A stretch of 64,000 nt of DNA, from the NCBI GenBank assembly GCA_963556495.2, contig OY747722.1, positions 21,774,501 to 21,838,500 of the forward strand, read 5' to 3'. The notes under the pieces were generated by a model. The model had not been told where the DNA came from. It did no database searches and was given only the letters and a program-made list of their open reading frames with translations. The position numbers and the translations under genes are program-made. Shown piece after piece: positions 46,311 through 57,945 of the stretch; position 1 is the stretch's first letter, and each line of letters opens with the position of its first letter. This DNA is from Valencia hispanica (taxonomy: Eukaryota; Chordata; Actinopteri; Cyprinodontiformes; Valenciidae).

Positions 46311-47082
46311 CACTAAAATATGACACACACTATTGGTTAGTGTTGGCAAAGCAGCCAATCCAGGAGCGGCATTAATTTCCGTTTGCACTGATTGGCTGTA
46401 GTCCAGAGAGTGTTGATGAGACTTATTGATGTTAACTTCTGCGGTAGTGCTAAGCAGATATGGAAAGAGCACTAAAATATTTTACTCAAGTAAAAGTAAA
46501 AATGATCTTATTTAAAATGTACTTAGTAAAAGTTACTTAGTTACTTTTGTTTGACAGCGGTAAGCAGTGGCGTCTCTGGCATGATAACTTAGGTGGGGCA
46601 CAGCAACTCAACACCTGATAGAGGCAACTAATTCTTCAGTGATGCATTCCTTCTGACTTTGATCAATAATATTGATTGCTATTTTATGTGATTAATTCAA
46701 TATTAAAGGAACCACATAAAATCGCACACATCTACACACTACAAACGTCATTTTATGTAAATGTAACTGAAGAATGAAACCTTTTGTATAGCCTACATGA
46801 AATAAAGGGTCACTCACCAGTGTTGTTCTTTTAAAAAGTGCAGATCTTTCATCTGGGCAAACTTTTCAATAAATGTATTAACTTTCAAATAATCCCCTTT
46901 AAATCCATAATATTATCTTGGTAGAGAGCAAGGATATTAGATAGCTGCACACTTTTATCCAACAGAACGTAAACGTGGCATGTGCTATTCCAATATTTTA
47001 ATATGAATTATGCTGCACAACCAACTTTTGCATTTGGGAAAACGGGGCACATCACTTCCTGCTTTGGTAGGATAGGGATCTC

Positions 47083-47140
47083 TTCTTCTTGTTCTTCTTG
47101 TTCTTCTTGTTCTTGTTCTTGTTCTTGTTCTTCTTCTAAT
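47083..47140. repeat. (TTC/TTGTTC)n microsatellite
   Basis: Variable ttcttg and ttcttc units inside the hAT element. The open frames over it (Ser/Cys-rich forward, Arg/Thr-rich reverse) are artefacts. Confidence 0.9.
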
Positions 47141-47189
47141 AATAAATTTCCAGCAGACTGCATCCCAGATGGCACATTGCTGCCTTTCT

Positions 47190-47625
47190 CTATCGAGGAA
47201 GGTTTTCATACAACAATTGCAACTCAAAGTGCTTTACAGAATTAAAATGACCCCACAAAGACCACATTCCCATCCCTCCCCCACATAATTAAAAGCATGA
47301 TCACAGTTATACCCCCCTCCCCCAGACCCAAACTTCAAAGGACATTGGGCTAAGTACAGATGAGCCAGGTTAGGAAATGGCATCAAAGGTGCCATCTGCA
47401 CTGGCAGCAGCACATCAACTGCAGCAGCCAAGGCACTGACCCAGGGCCCCCAGAGGAGGCAAGGCCGAGACACCCACCTCCACCCAAGCGCTACCTAGAG
47501 AGCACCCAGGCAGCCAAAGCTGACCACCGCTCCCGAAGCAGAGGGCTCCCATAGAGGAAACAATGGAAGGAAGATTAAAATAACAGGTTAAAATATAAAA
47601 ATGAACAGTGGATAATAGAGCTAGG
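47190..47625 (-). repeat. L2-type LINE 3' UTR fragment (copy 3 of 3)
   Basis: Matches 55440-55920 of the large LINE: ttttcatacaa, caaagtgctttacaga, a cagttatacccccctccccc block, cattgggctaagtacagatg, aggcaaggccgaga, ccaccgctcccg and agagggctcccat. The 3' terminal ttatttataaagcgc block is altered and no coding part is attached. It sits inside the hAT element, so a LINE of this family was active after that hAT inserted. Confidence 0.88.
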
Positions 47626-48282
47626 GTGCAGTATTTTTAATCATATTAATTAGATTTTTTTACTCAGTAAGGGATTTAATTGAAAATGTAGCAAAGTACA
47701 ATACTTTTAAAAAACATACTTAAGAAAAAGTAAAATTACAGACTTAAAAAACTACTTTAAAAAGTACAATTACACAAAAAAAATACTCAATTACAGTAAC
47801 GCAAATAAATGTAATTCGTTACTTTCCACCTCTGGTGCTAAGATGGTTTTTTGCTTTGCTTATTAATTCATGTTTGATATATTTGGTGTTTGAACTGTTA
47901 AAATAGGCAGCCACAAGCGTCCTTAGAAGGGGTCTTAAGCTTTTGCGGATATTAGCTGTTCGCAGGGGTGGCTGTGATCCCTAACCTCTGTGATATCGGA
48001 AGTCCATTGTATTTTAAGAATATTTTAAAAATATCAAATTCTTATTTATGTAAATAGACCTTTTCACATGATGGTTCAGAGTATGTTTTTTTTTATGGTT
48101 CAGAGTATAGTTTTGTTTTTTTTAGCATGACATTTTTTAAAAAGGTTTACAAATGTGTTGTCACATTTTGTTTGTATAGTAATACTTACAGATGCATCGA
48201 AATAAATCAAAGCATGTATATTTTTTTATTCTTTTCAGTAATTCTATTAAAAGTTATGAATTCATTGTACAATGTGATATTA

Positions 48283-49127
48283 TAGGGTGACCAATCATCC
48301 TCTTTTCCCTGGACATATCCACTTTTCAAGTGCTGTATGGGGAAATTTAATAATTTGATGAAAATGTCCGGGTTTTCATAATTTTTAAGGGTACCAATAA
48401 GCATACTCAAATAGACTGTTATGATACAACTCCCTATCTATCATCTGACGTCGTCCTCGAGCTGCTGATTAGTGGACTGTTCTGATCTGTTCATAGACGG
48501 AACAGGCAGCGGGCTGTGATGCGCTGCACCATGATGCCATTGTTTACAAGATATCACAGCGCAAGTGTAGCTTTACAGACGAACAGAGCTGTCATAGCTG
48601 TCACGTGTTTCTGTGTTTGACAAAGGTGGAAAAGATTCAGTAGGTTAATATGGACAGAGAAACTATAATAAAGCTGTGCTAAGTGAGAATTCATCTATAA
48701 ATTGACTGAGGAGGATGAAGATGAAAAGTAAAGACTGGGGTATGCACTTTTTTTATCAACTTTTGGGACTGCTGCTTATTACTTTTTTTATTATGTTGGA
48801 AAGAAAATACTTGTTTCCTCAGAATATTATTTCAGATTTTTGTTTAATCTTTGTCCAGTATGACTTAAAAGTGAACTACTATTGTTATTGGTAAATATTC
48901 TAATTTGGAAGAGTAATTATTTCTATTATTAATTAATTTTTAGAGATTTTAAAGTCATTTTTGTAATTGTGAAAGCCTATCTGAAATGTGTTATTTAACT
49001 GTTCATTCTAACCACATGGAGAATGCATGCTATGTTAAAATCAAAAGTCTTGGCACAGTCCTGAAAGTGTTTCAGAACTTTGTCAAGCGTCTTTTTTTGG
49101 GGGGGAAATCGAAATACGGTCACCCTA
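48283..49127. mobile_element. Non-autonomous DNA element with GGGTGACC termini
   Basis: 845 bp. Both ends read tagggtgacc inward (48283-48292 and, inverted, 49118-49127), flanked by gatatta at 48276-48282 and 49128-49134. No transposase. The terminal repeat match is short; inner sequence on the right is a T/G homopolymer tract. A 7- or 8-bp duplication suggests hAT, but the superfamily is not established. Confidence 0.75.
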
Positions 49128-49134
49128 GATATTA

Positions 49135-52100
49135 TCGCATAAAAATGTAGGACACCAAATGGAAGCCTGCATAGTATATTAAGACATGTTTTAACTATTA
49201 ATAGTTGCACTCTGTAAAAAACACAAAGGCCAGACTGATAATTGCCATTTGGAAAGGAGACAAGTACCAGAACTTCCAGAAAAGTCCAGTTGCTTTCATT
49301 TAAACAGGAATGATTAAAAGATTTTATTATTTGGACACCAAACAAGACATGTTTGACATAAACCAAATACTCCATTCTGGGAAACGAACCTCATAGCCTC
49401 TGTAAAGTCTGAAGTTGGAAGCCCACGAAGATCCAACAGCTAAAATGAGGGATGGGAAAAACCTTCCTCAGACCAATATCTGGAAGACGACCAAGAAGCA
49501 TTTAACTGAAGTTATTTGAACAGTAGAGAGTAATGCTAGCTATCAGGGTATAGAGATTTATAAGCTCTTCCTTGACTAGAAACAGCATAGATTCATTTTT
49601 AAAAAAAAACTTAGATCACCTTATTTACAAATATGATCAAATTAGACAAAAAATCAAAAAGTTAGGAACTGCATGTCAAGCATTTATTTCTATTAATGTT
49701 GACTAATGCTTGACAACTAATGGAAACCAAGCTCTGAAATGTTTGATATTTAAAACTGATTAAAAAATGTATTTCCTCTCAAGAGATATTATCTTACAGG
49801 GATGTTTTGCTTTAGACAATCATGGGATTTAGGTTTTGTCCAGCTAACAGTCATGGACACCCTCCACCAGAAAGGCCGTCCTCAAAAGTTCTTTACAAAA
49901 GCAGCTTGTTGTTCAGAGAGCTGTATGCAAGGAAAAAGTTATAAAAAGCTGATGTTAGCTGGAGAATTAATCAAACTATCTGCCCTGGAAGCACATCTGC
50001 AGCTGGCTGGTAACAAAGTTACTTATAACATGCCAACTGTAGCTTCAAAACTGTGTTACCTCATAGGAGTGGGTGGTTATCCTTTTTTTTATCTAACCAT
50101 GACTGAAATATGTCCATCTGGAAAACTTTCCAAACGATCACATTTATTTTTCAAATACTATAGTATAGAAACCATTTAGCAAGCTGACCTGCAGTATGCA
50201 GCAACAAATGAGGTAGGGGTATCACTGCTCTACTCTGGTCAAATTTCTGGTCACTTAAGTACTTTCTCTGGCATCTTGGTAAATAAACATCATGGAAAAT
50301 CTTGACAGTTTTGACTTATTTAAATCTTTTACACCTTTTTCTAAAATCTATTTAAACTGATAAACAATGTATTTGTCCTTCGTTCTACCTCATGGGGTTT
50401 AGCTCAGACTGTACTCACAGGTTTTCCACAGGTAAAGCTCCTCCTACATTTTCCATCTAAGAAGGTGTAACAAATCAGAAAAGAACTACAAGGACAAGAC
50501 AAACAAAGCTGACCGCACAAAGAGATCAGGAGCAGAAACATTAAGTTGACTCCCAGAGGGAATGTCCCTCACATTCACATTGTCACGCCAAAGTTGCAGC
50601 TTTGGTGTCTGACTCGAAGTGGAGCCCTGTGCCCATCAGCGATCCACCCACGGGCCCATCCATCTGGTCCGTCCTGAGTTACTCTCATTTGATCAGTCTA
50701 TAAAACCTTTGAAAAATCTGTCTTAAGATATTTCTTGGCCCAATCTAGACGCTTCAGTAGCACAAAATGTTTTGTGAAGAATTTTGAGGTTCCTTTCTGG
50801 CCTCCTCTCTGACTGGGTCACTAATCTTGACCCAATGTTTGGTTATAACTATTGAAATGGTGTCAGCTTGGACTAAGCATTTGGCTTAAATAAATAAGCC
50901 AGCAGATTTCTTTGTTGTGGTGTACACACATAATGTGGGATTATTATAACACAAAAAAGTTACTGGTGTCATTGAACAAATTACATTATAGCAGTTGGCA
51001 AAAGCTCTAAAAAATCTAGGAAAATGCTCTGTAGCCAGAATTAGACTAATTAACTGAAGCATTTCTACTTCACTTTTTTAAAGTTAATGAGGAAATGGAG
51101 TAACCATTTTTTTAGCAGTTCACCAACTTCTGTTTCCTTGTTTTATGAATATGTGACACAGAGGCTCATTTTTACTGTCTAACCTTCAAAGTGAGATAAC
51201 ACAGCATTCAAGTGAGGCTACGAGAAAATAACAACGCAACTAAAGGTGTTCATATCTACAGGCAGAGCAATAATTACAAAATTTAAAACAGCTGCAAATG
51301 TGATAACCAAGGCAGGATCAGGTGGATGTTAAGGAAGCAAAACAAGCCAAAGCAATTTTTCCAGTGAGAGATTGCAGTAAAAAAAAAAGATTTTAAGGCT
51401 TTTGCACATCTCTACCAGTAGTGTCAATAATTTTGACAGCGACTATTTAACACCCTGGTTCTCTGCTAGGTTCGTTAAAGGGTTAAATATACATTTGCAG
51501 TGGGTCATGCACAAAACATCTACAGTTAGCCCTAGTACAGAATGACTTGTTAGCATGAACGAGGATAGGGCAGCTGATATCACCTTGTCATTCTAATTGA
51601 TTTAGGAAAGAAGAAGGGTTGTTTTAAAATAGAATGGTGGTTGAAATCATTCTTCTTTTGTCAGCTATGGTTAACTCTTAAGGAAATGTGCTGTCATCAC
51701 CACTTCACATCAAAATGGCTTCACAGCCAAGGTTATTACTGCTAAAGATTACACCCAAAGCAACTATTTATCGAACTATCAAGGAGAGTATTTTTAATTT
51801 GTGTGCCCAGGGCAGTTCAGAAAAAAACATGGCCATCTCCTACAGGGGCTCTAACTAAGGGATTGAGTTGCAGACAGTGCAGAGCTTGTTCAGGAATGCC
51901 AGGCCAGACAGGTCCAAGTGTTCTTCTCTCAAAGAAAAACCTCCAGGACAGAATGACGTTCTGCAGGACCAGACTCCAGAGCACTGTGGAAAACGTGCTT
52001 CCAAGTGCTGTGTTTTGCCAACTGTGAAGCGATCTGGTACCATCAACGTGTGGGTTTCTCTTTCAAGTGAGCACGTTCACTAACAATTTTGCCTGAAAAT

Positions 52101-52581
52101 ACTGTAGTAAATAAAAAAATAAAAAACTCTTGGTGTTCAATTATCTAGAAGCAATTTTGGTAGTAAACAACGATTTTTCCCAAAAGCAAAGCCGATAAAG
52201 TGACTTAGCTTTAAAAACACTGGCCGTAAATCTCCGCAGCTCTTGCTAATTGACACTTTACATGAACTTAATGCATCTCTCAATAAATAATATTCAGAAC
52301 ATCCATAGAAACATCTGAAAAAAAGATCTACCAACATTAAAGCTGCAAACTTTGTAAAAAAAAAAAAAATCTTTCAGTCTTAAGATTTCACCATAACTGT
52401 ATAGCATGTCAAATAGAGAATTCTTTGTTTGATATTACCCATGTACTGTACTAGAAAAGCAGGGTATCAATACATAAACACATAAGGTACAAGATAACCC
52501 TAAATCACAACAGCTGGGCACCAGCTGGCAGATCCAAACCAAGGACCATCCTGGTGCAGTGCCATCTTCATGTTGTTCATG
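49135..52581. other. No gene firmly recognised
   Basis: Includes a 125-codon frame (49802-50179, plus) with no family resemblance. Sequence around 50660-50850 and 51700-52080 has the flavour of decayed DNA-transposon coding sequence (for example a CVLPTVKRSGTINVWVSLSS stretch like the Tc1 glycine box), but too weak to annotate separately. Confidence 0.4.
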
Positions 52582-52589
52582 GGTTAGTG

Positions 52590-53339
52590 CAGTGTTTCTC
52601 AAACTTTTTTTAATCATTCCCCACTTTGGACAAAGGAGCATACACAAGGCCCCCATGCTTTTATCGCCCCAACAGAATGGTGACCACGCCTGATTTTTAA
52701 AGTGTTTTATTTAAATAGCCGAGTTAGTCTACAACTTTTTGTGGGTATAAATTAGTTGGAAAAAGGGGTTGCGCACTGGTATAAAACCGGCTCAGAAATA
52801 TATGCTGTCAGTAGTTGCTACATGTAGAACTTCAGCTCACAGTTGGAGAAAATAAAAGTTGTAGTTTTATCAAATTTACAAAGCTTTCAAAAGTACAAAA
52901 TAAAAAAAAGAAATAAAAGAAATAAAGAGCAAGATGCTCATCCCTGTATTTCCTCTGTGGTTGACCGTGTGACTTCTCTGACTCTGAAACGTTCCCTGAT
53001 CTTTTTAGATATTTGTACATTTTGTAGATGGAATCTCTGATAATACGGCTACTTCAGCTTGTTTTGTTCTGCTGCGATATATTCCAACGTCAAACTCCCA
53101 GCCCGATGTTCCAGGTCCCGGTTCTGTTTACAATGATGATCACAGTTGTTAATTTATTTGAGTGTGTTTAATTTTGTGAGAGGGGGGAGCTGGTTGATTT
53201 AATTTACAGTGCAGTGAAACATTAACAAAGACAGAATCTAGGGGGGAAAAAACTATTTAAGTCCCATTGATCTCACGCCCCACCAGCAATACCTCTGTGC
53301 CCCACTAGTGGGGTTCGCCCCATAGTTTGAGAAACACTG
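52590..53339. mobile_element. Non-autonomous hAT element, 750 bp
   Basis: Perfect terminal inverted repeats cagtgtttctcaaact on both strands, continuing imperfectly toward ccccac. Flanks ggttagtg (52582-52589) and ggtttgtg (53340-53347) are an 8-bp duplication with one change. The interior is AT-rich without a transposase frame. Confidence 0.9.
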
Positions 53340-53347
53340 GGTTTGTG

Positions 53348-54517
53348 CAAACATACAGTAGCGATGAACACCTAAGTAAAATTCCAAGTACTTGGAGGAC
53401 GAACTCTTGCCACTGCATGCATCAAATTTGTCTGATAAACTTGGAAGTGGGTCACCTTTAATGTTGTTGTGTTGCCTAAACAGCTAAACATTTGGAAAGC
53501 TTCAACTTGATGCTTGAGACCTGATGGCAGGTACCCAATAGTATGCTTAAAGTATGTATGCAAGTGTGATAAAATGCTCAATATTCATTTAATCAACATG
53601 TTACACATGAAATTGCATACAAGTCTTCTCTTTGTGTGCTTTAAGAAATAAGTGGATGAAGCTAGAGGACAATATGTGCATTTCTCTGTCTCTCTCAAAG
53701 AACCACAGTGCTTTAAGGTTGTTGTTTTGTCAAATCTCTTCTCTCCCTGTGTGGCATACTGACAGAAGAAGCTGAACTCCAAGACCTTTCAGTGTCACCC
53801 TCTGTTGTCATTTCTGACTGCTACAGTCCAGACAATGATGCACTCGCTCTGTAGGGGAGGGTTGATGTACAGCCCAACCTCAAGGTCTGCCTGACTCAAC
53901 GTTGTTTTTTCTCACTGCACTGTCAGAAGGCGTACACTCGCTGCTTTGATGGGAACTGAAAAAAGAACACATATTTTGCAAATATGTGCAATAGGTGCTC
54001 GAGAACTAAGATGGACAATAAATTGACATTAGATTTCAGCTCTGAAACGTATTCAGAAGTGCGGAATAGGTGCAATACTTTGATTCCTTTTAAAGAAAAA
54101 AACCTGTTGGACTTTTTTATTTTTATATCAAGTCTTTTCATTTGGTTCCACCAAGAATGAAAGTAAAAATCATAACTGCAGTTGATGATATTCCAGTTTT
54201 AAAAGTCCAAAGCTAGCTGTTTAATTGACCCTGACAATATCAAAGAGGCTTAGTCCCTGAGGGAGTGTGTAACTGCACGCATCTTATCCATAAATCAGGT
54301 ACATTGGGCTGATGCAAGGTGGCAGGAGTAGTTATATAGGAGCCTTGGCTGTATCGCATGCCTTCTGCTGCAGAATGGATGTCGGTGGGGCTGTGAAATA
54401 GTGCAGGGGCTGCATCTCTAACACCCCTTCTCCTTGATTTCATTATCATACTGGGGCCAAATCTGCATGTATTCATGTTTGTCTTTAGTAAATCTATCAT
54501 GGCAGCAGGTTTATGTC
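53348..54517. other. No gene recognised
   Basis: No supported feature. Confidence 0.4.
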
Positions 54518-54830
54518 TAAAAAAGTATTCCCTTTAATCTTTTCATATTGTCATGTTAAAACCACAAACCTAAGTGTTTTTATTGCAGTTTTAAATGATA
54601 GACCAACACAAAGTTAAGTCTAATTGTCTAGTAATAGAATAATTCAAATGGAAACGAAAAAGAAAAAAGCCATAAGAAGTCTCCTTTACAATTTGCCTTA
54701 AGCCATTTAATGAACAAAGCAAATGTGAAAAAATGGACTGTGAACTTGGACCAAAATTGAACTTAACCTATACTTGATATGTTGTTTGTGACAGACAATT
54801 TAATACACATCACTCTAAAAACCCCATCTC
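54518..54830 (+). repeat. Decayed Tc1-like element
   Basis: The start agtattccctttaatctttt, tgtcatgttaaaaccacaaa and gatagaccaacacaaagt follow a Tc1 inverted-repeat pattern; then agccataagaagtctccttt and a cagacaatttaatacacatcactct block correspond to transposase coding sequence of the 34.3-kb family (region around the first Asp). Large internal deletions. Non-functional. Confidence 0.65.
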
Positions 54831-55437
54831 TTTCCAAAAGAAGACTTTAGACAGGCTTCAAAAGATTTAAGAGCTTGTTAGGTTAACTAAACCCTACAAT
54901 GCCTCAATGAAATGCTTTAGTATAAAGATTCCTGTAAAGCGCTGTATTTAGGATTAAAACATTCTACAACAATAGCTTCACTGAGAAACATCTAATTACC
55001 TTTGAGAGTTTAAACCCAACTCAGAGGAGAACTGTTGAACTGTTATGTCCAACTAAAGTATGCATCTGCTTTGAACTGAAACTTTCCTGTTACTGCATTA
55101 AAGCATCTCAGCACTGCTGCATTGTACCATGCTCTCCTTATTGATCCAAGTCTGCCTGTAGCCTCATATCAGGGCTTTGCAAAGTCCTCTGTTGCATTAA
55201 GTTCTGTTACTAATTGAAGCCTCCCAGAGGCTAACTTGCTGCATTGCTCCACCATGTCAAGAAGCATCAGTCAGTTAAATGGGGCTAGGAGAAGGAGAGT
55301 CGTTATTGCTGCCTCTGCTTGCAGGCGGTGACCTTGCAGTGAGACTGAGCTGGTCATGTTTCCTCTAAACTCGCTTCAGGACACCAAGGTTCTATTCTTG
55401 ACTGGTGAGGGTGCGTAGGGTGCAGGTACTTTTCAAA
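54831..55437. other. No gene recognised
   Basis: No supported feature between the Tc1 remnant and the LINE 3' end. Confidence 0.4.
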
Positions 55438-55985
55438 TCAAATCAAACTTTATTTATAAAGCGCTTTTCATACAAGAAGTTGCATCACAAAGTGCTTTAC
55501 AGATTAAAACGACCCCACATAAAACCACCCTCCCTTCCCACCCCCACAGATTTAAAAGCATGGTCACAGTTATACCCCCCTCCCCCCAACCCAACTCCCA
55601 TGCACACACACAGTTAAAAGAAAAAGTTAAAAAGGACATTGGGCCGAGTGTAGATGAACCATGCAAGGAAACGCCATCAGAGGAGCCATCTGAACGGTAG
55701 ACCAACAGCAGCAGCCGAGGCACCGACACAGGGCACCCAGTGGAGGCAAGGCCAAGACCCCCACCTCCACCCAAGCTCCACCTGGAGAGCACCCAGGCAG
55801 CCACAGCCGACCACCGCTCCCGGGGCAGAGGGCTCCCACAGAGGAAACACTGGAGCGGGGATTAAGATAAATTAAAGTATAAAAGTAAACAGTAAATTAA
55901 TGTGCTAAGATTAAATAGTAAAACTGATAAAAATATAATCATATAAAACATGCAGAGCAATTAAACAAACAGTAATAAATAATAA

Positions 55986-57570
55986 TCAGTTAAAAGCTAA
56001 GCTAAAACGGTGAGTCTTGAGCCTGCTCTTAAAAACATGAACGTTCTCTGCAGCCCTGAGGTCCTCTGGCAGCCTGTTCCAGAGGTGAGGGCCATAAAAC
56101 TGGAAAGACGCCTCGCCATGCTTGTGTGTCCTGACTTTTTGGGTGACAAGGAGACGGCTGCGAGAGGAGCACAGAGACCGCAAAGGTTTATATGGTAAAA
56201 GCAGTTCAGAGAGATAAGAAGGCCCAAGACCATTAAGACACTTAAAAACCATTAAAAAAACCTTAAAGTCCATCCTGAAATGTATGGGGAGCCAATGCAA
56301 TGATTTTAACACCGGTGTAATGTGCTCCCGCCTCCTGGTCTTCGTCAGGACACGTGCTGCTGAATTTTGTAGTAGTTGTAAACCTGATATACTCTTTTTG
56401 GGAAGACCAGAAAGCAGGGCATTATAGTAATCAATTCTACTGGAGATAAAAGCATCACTGTCTCCATGTTGGCCCGAGAGAGAATGGGGCGGACTCTGGC
56501 GATGTTCTTTAGTTGATAAAAACCTATTTTAGTAATATTTTTTATGTGAGGAATAAAAGTCAGCTCAGAGTCAAAAATCACGCCCAGGTTCTTCACTTGT
56601 AAAGAGGGATTAAAAGACTGTGATTGTAGTTTTGGTAAAAGTTTCTCTCTCTGAGCCTCAGGACCGATGACTAAAACTACAAATTTGTCCTGGTTGAGCT
56701 GGAGAAAGTTTTCTGCCATCCAGGATTTAATGTCTAAAATGCAGTTAAAAAGTGCATCCATTGGCCGTGTCATCGGGAGACATGGAGATGTACAGCTGTG
56801 TATCATCAGCATAACTGTGAAAGTTGACTCCATGACACTGCCAAGAGGGAGCATATACAGGTTAAAAAGTACTGGGCCTAAAATCGAACCCTGGGGCACA
56901 CCACATGTAATCCTATGGACCCTAGAGGAACAGGTATCTAAACTTACCATAAAAGTCCTGTCTGTGAGATAGGATGTGAACCATTTGTGAACAGCACCAG
57001 AGAGGCCAATCTGTTTTAAACAGGTTAAAAGAATAGTGTGGTCTACTGTATCGAAGGCAGCGCTTAGATCCAGTAGAACCAACACTGTCACCCTCTGTGC
57101 ATCATAGTTTAATCTAAAATCATTTAAAATCTTTAGAAGGGCCGTCTCTGTGCTGTGGTTCACCCTAAAACCAGACTGAAATTGCTCCAGGACATTGTGC
57201 ACATTAATAAAATCATTAAGTTGAATTAAAACAATTTTTTCTAAAATTTTGCTTAAAAAAGGTAAGTTAGATACCGGTCTAAAATTGTTAAAATCATTAA
57301 AATCTAAATTGCACTTCTTCAACAGGGGCCTCACTACCGCCCCTTTAACGCCGGCAGGAAAGACCCCCGTTTGAAGGGAGCAATTTATCATGGTTAAAAT
57401 CTCATCTCTAAAAGATCCATAAACTTGCTTAAAAAAGGAAGTGGGAATCGGGTCCTAAACACATGTGGTGGGCCTCACTGAGGAGAAAACTTTATCAAGA
57501 GTCCCAGCTTCCACCAGGACAAAACTGTCCAGCGTTTCCTCTGGTAAAGACACACACTCAGATTTGTCTA
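55986..57570 (-). pseudogene. L2-type LINE reverse transcriptase, unusually well preserved
   Basis: A first block, VFSSVRPTTC, is followed by one TAG (about 57458) and then DPIPTSFFKQVYGSF. The main 348-codon frame (57391-56345) holds VVRPLLKKCNLDFNDF, FRPVSNLPFLSKILEK (37-52), STETALLKILNDF, LLDLSAAFDTVDH (motif A Asp 108) and GVPQGSILGPVLFNLYM (164-180). Over the active site the frame is wrong: YADD is encoded at 56813-56802 but in another frame, bracketed by compensating indels near 56832 and 56765, after which LDIKSWMAENFLQLNQDK is back in frame. A further shift near 56440 leads to [15 protein letters not shown] and the C-terminal [16 protein letters not shown] frame ending at 55986. Not functional. 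Confidence 0.95.
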
Positions 57571-57929
57571 AAACCATGTTACACTGAGAAGATAAAATAT
57601 TACATCTGATGGTGTCTACCTTCCCTCTGAAGTGGTCTGCGAACTCCTCACAAAGAGTGTTTGAGGGGGTTTTAGGAAATGCAGTAGTAGCTCTGTTAAA
57701 AAGTTTATCAATGGTGGAAAAAAGGATTTTGGAATTATTTTTATGTTCCGAAATGATTTTGGAGAATTATGAATTTCTTGAATTTCTTACTGCATTGTTG
57801 TATAATTTGAGAAGATCTGTGTAAATGTGATGGTTTATTGTGGTTTTACTTTTCCTCCATTTATCTCTGCCGCCCTACAATTTCTCTTCATTTTCCTGAG
57901 GTTTTCATTTTTCCACGGCGTTGCAGATT

Positions 57930-57945
57930 TAGATTTTAAACTTTT
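57930..57945. repeat. Target duplication, left copy
   Basis: tagattttaaactttt, identical to 60107-60122; followed by six extra T that belong to the poly(A) of the insertion read on the plus strand. Confidence 0.9.

Larger units (their letters stand above)
46455..47834. mobile_element. hAT element, 1380 bp, with perfect 8-bp target duplication
   Basis: Flanked by gtgctaag at 46447-46454 and 47835-47842. Ends are cagatatggaaag on the left and, inverted, cagaggtggaaag on the right; subterminal acttaagtaaaagtaa-type blocks occur at both sides. The interior holds no transposase but carries a ttcttgttc microsatellite and a LINE 3' UTR piece (47195-47625), so the element has grown by later insertion. 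Confidence 0.92.
46331..48012 (-). repeat. Tigger-like repeat, copy B, split by hAT
   Basis: Two parts, 46331-46454 and 47835-48012, give on the minus strand the same order as copy A: a decayed terminus, gttaggga, a ccttctaaggacgctt block, cttagcac-taccgcagaag across the break, cagccaatcag and attggctgctttgcc. Removing 46455-47834 plus one target copy restores the shared sequence, so the repeat was contiguous before the hAT arrived. Truncated at 46331. Confidence 0.75.

Noticed and set aside
46982..47245. Ser/Cys-rich and Arg/Thr-rich frames
   Set aside because: Generated by the ttcttg microsatellite inside the hAT element.
49802..50179. 125-codon plus-strand frame
   Set aside because: No recognisable motif; not supported as a gene.
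50640..50860. Possible DNA-transposon coding remnant
   Set aside because: Only a vague resemblance to a fish transposon reading frame; no motif can be named.
51640..52090. Possible decayed transposase
   Set aside because: One Tc1-like phrase (CVLPTVKRSGTINVWVSLSS), but the other motifs and termini are missing; too weak for a separate feature.
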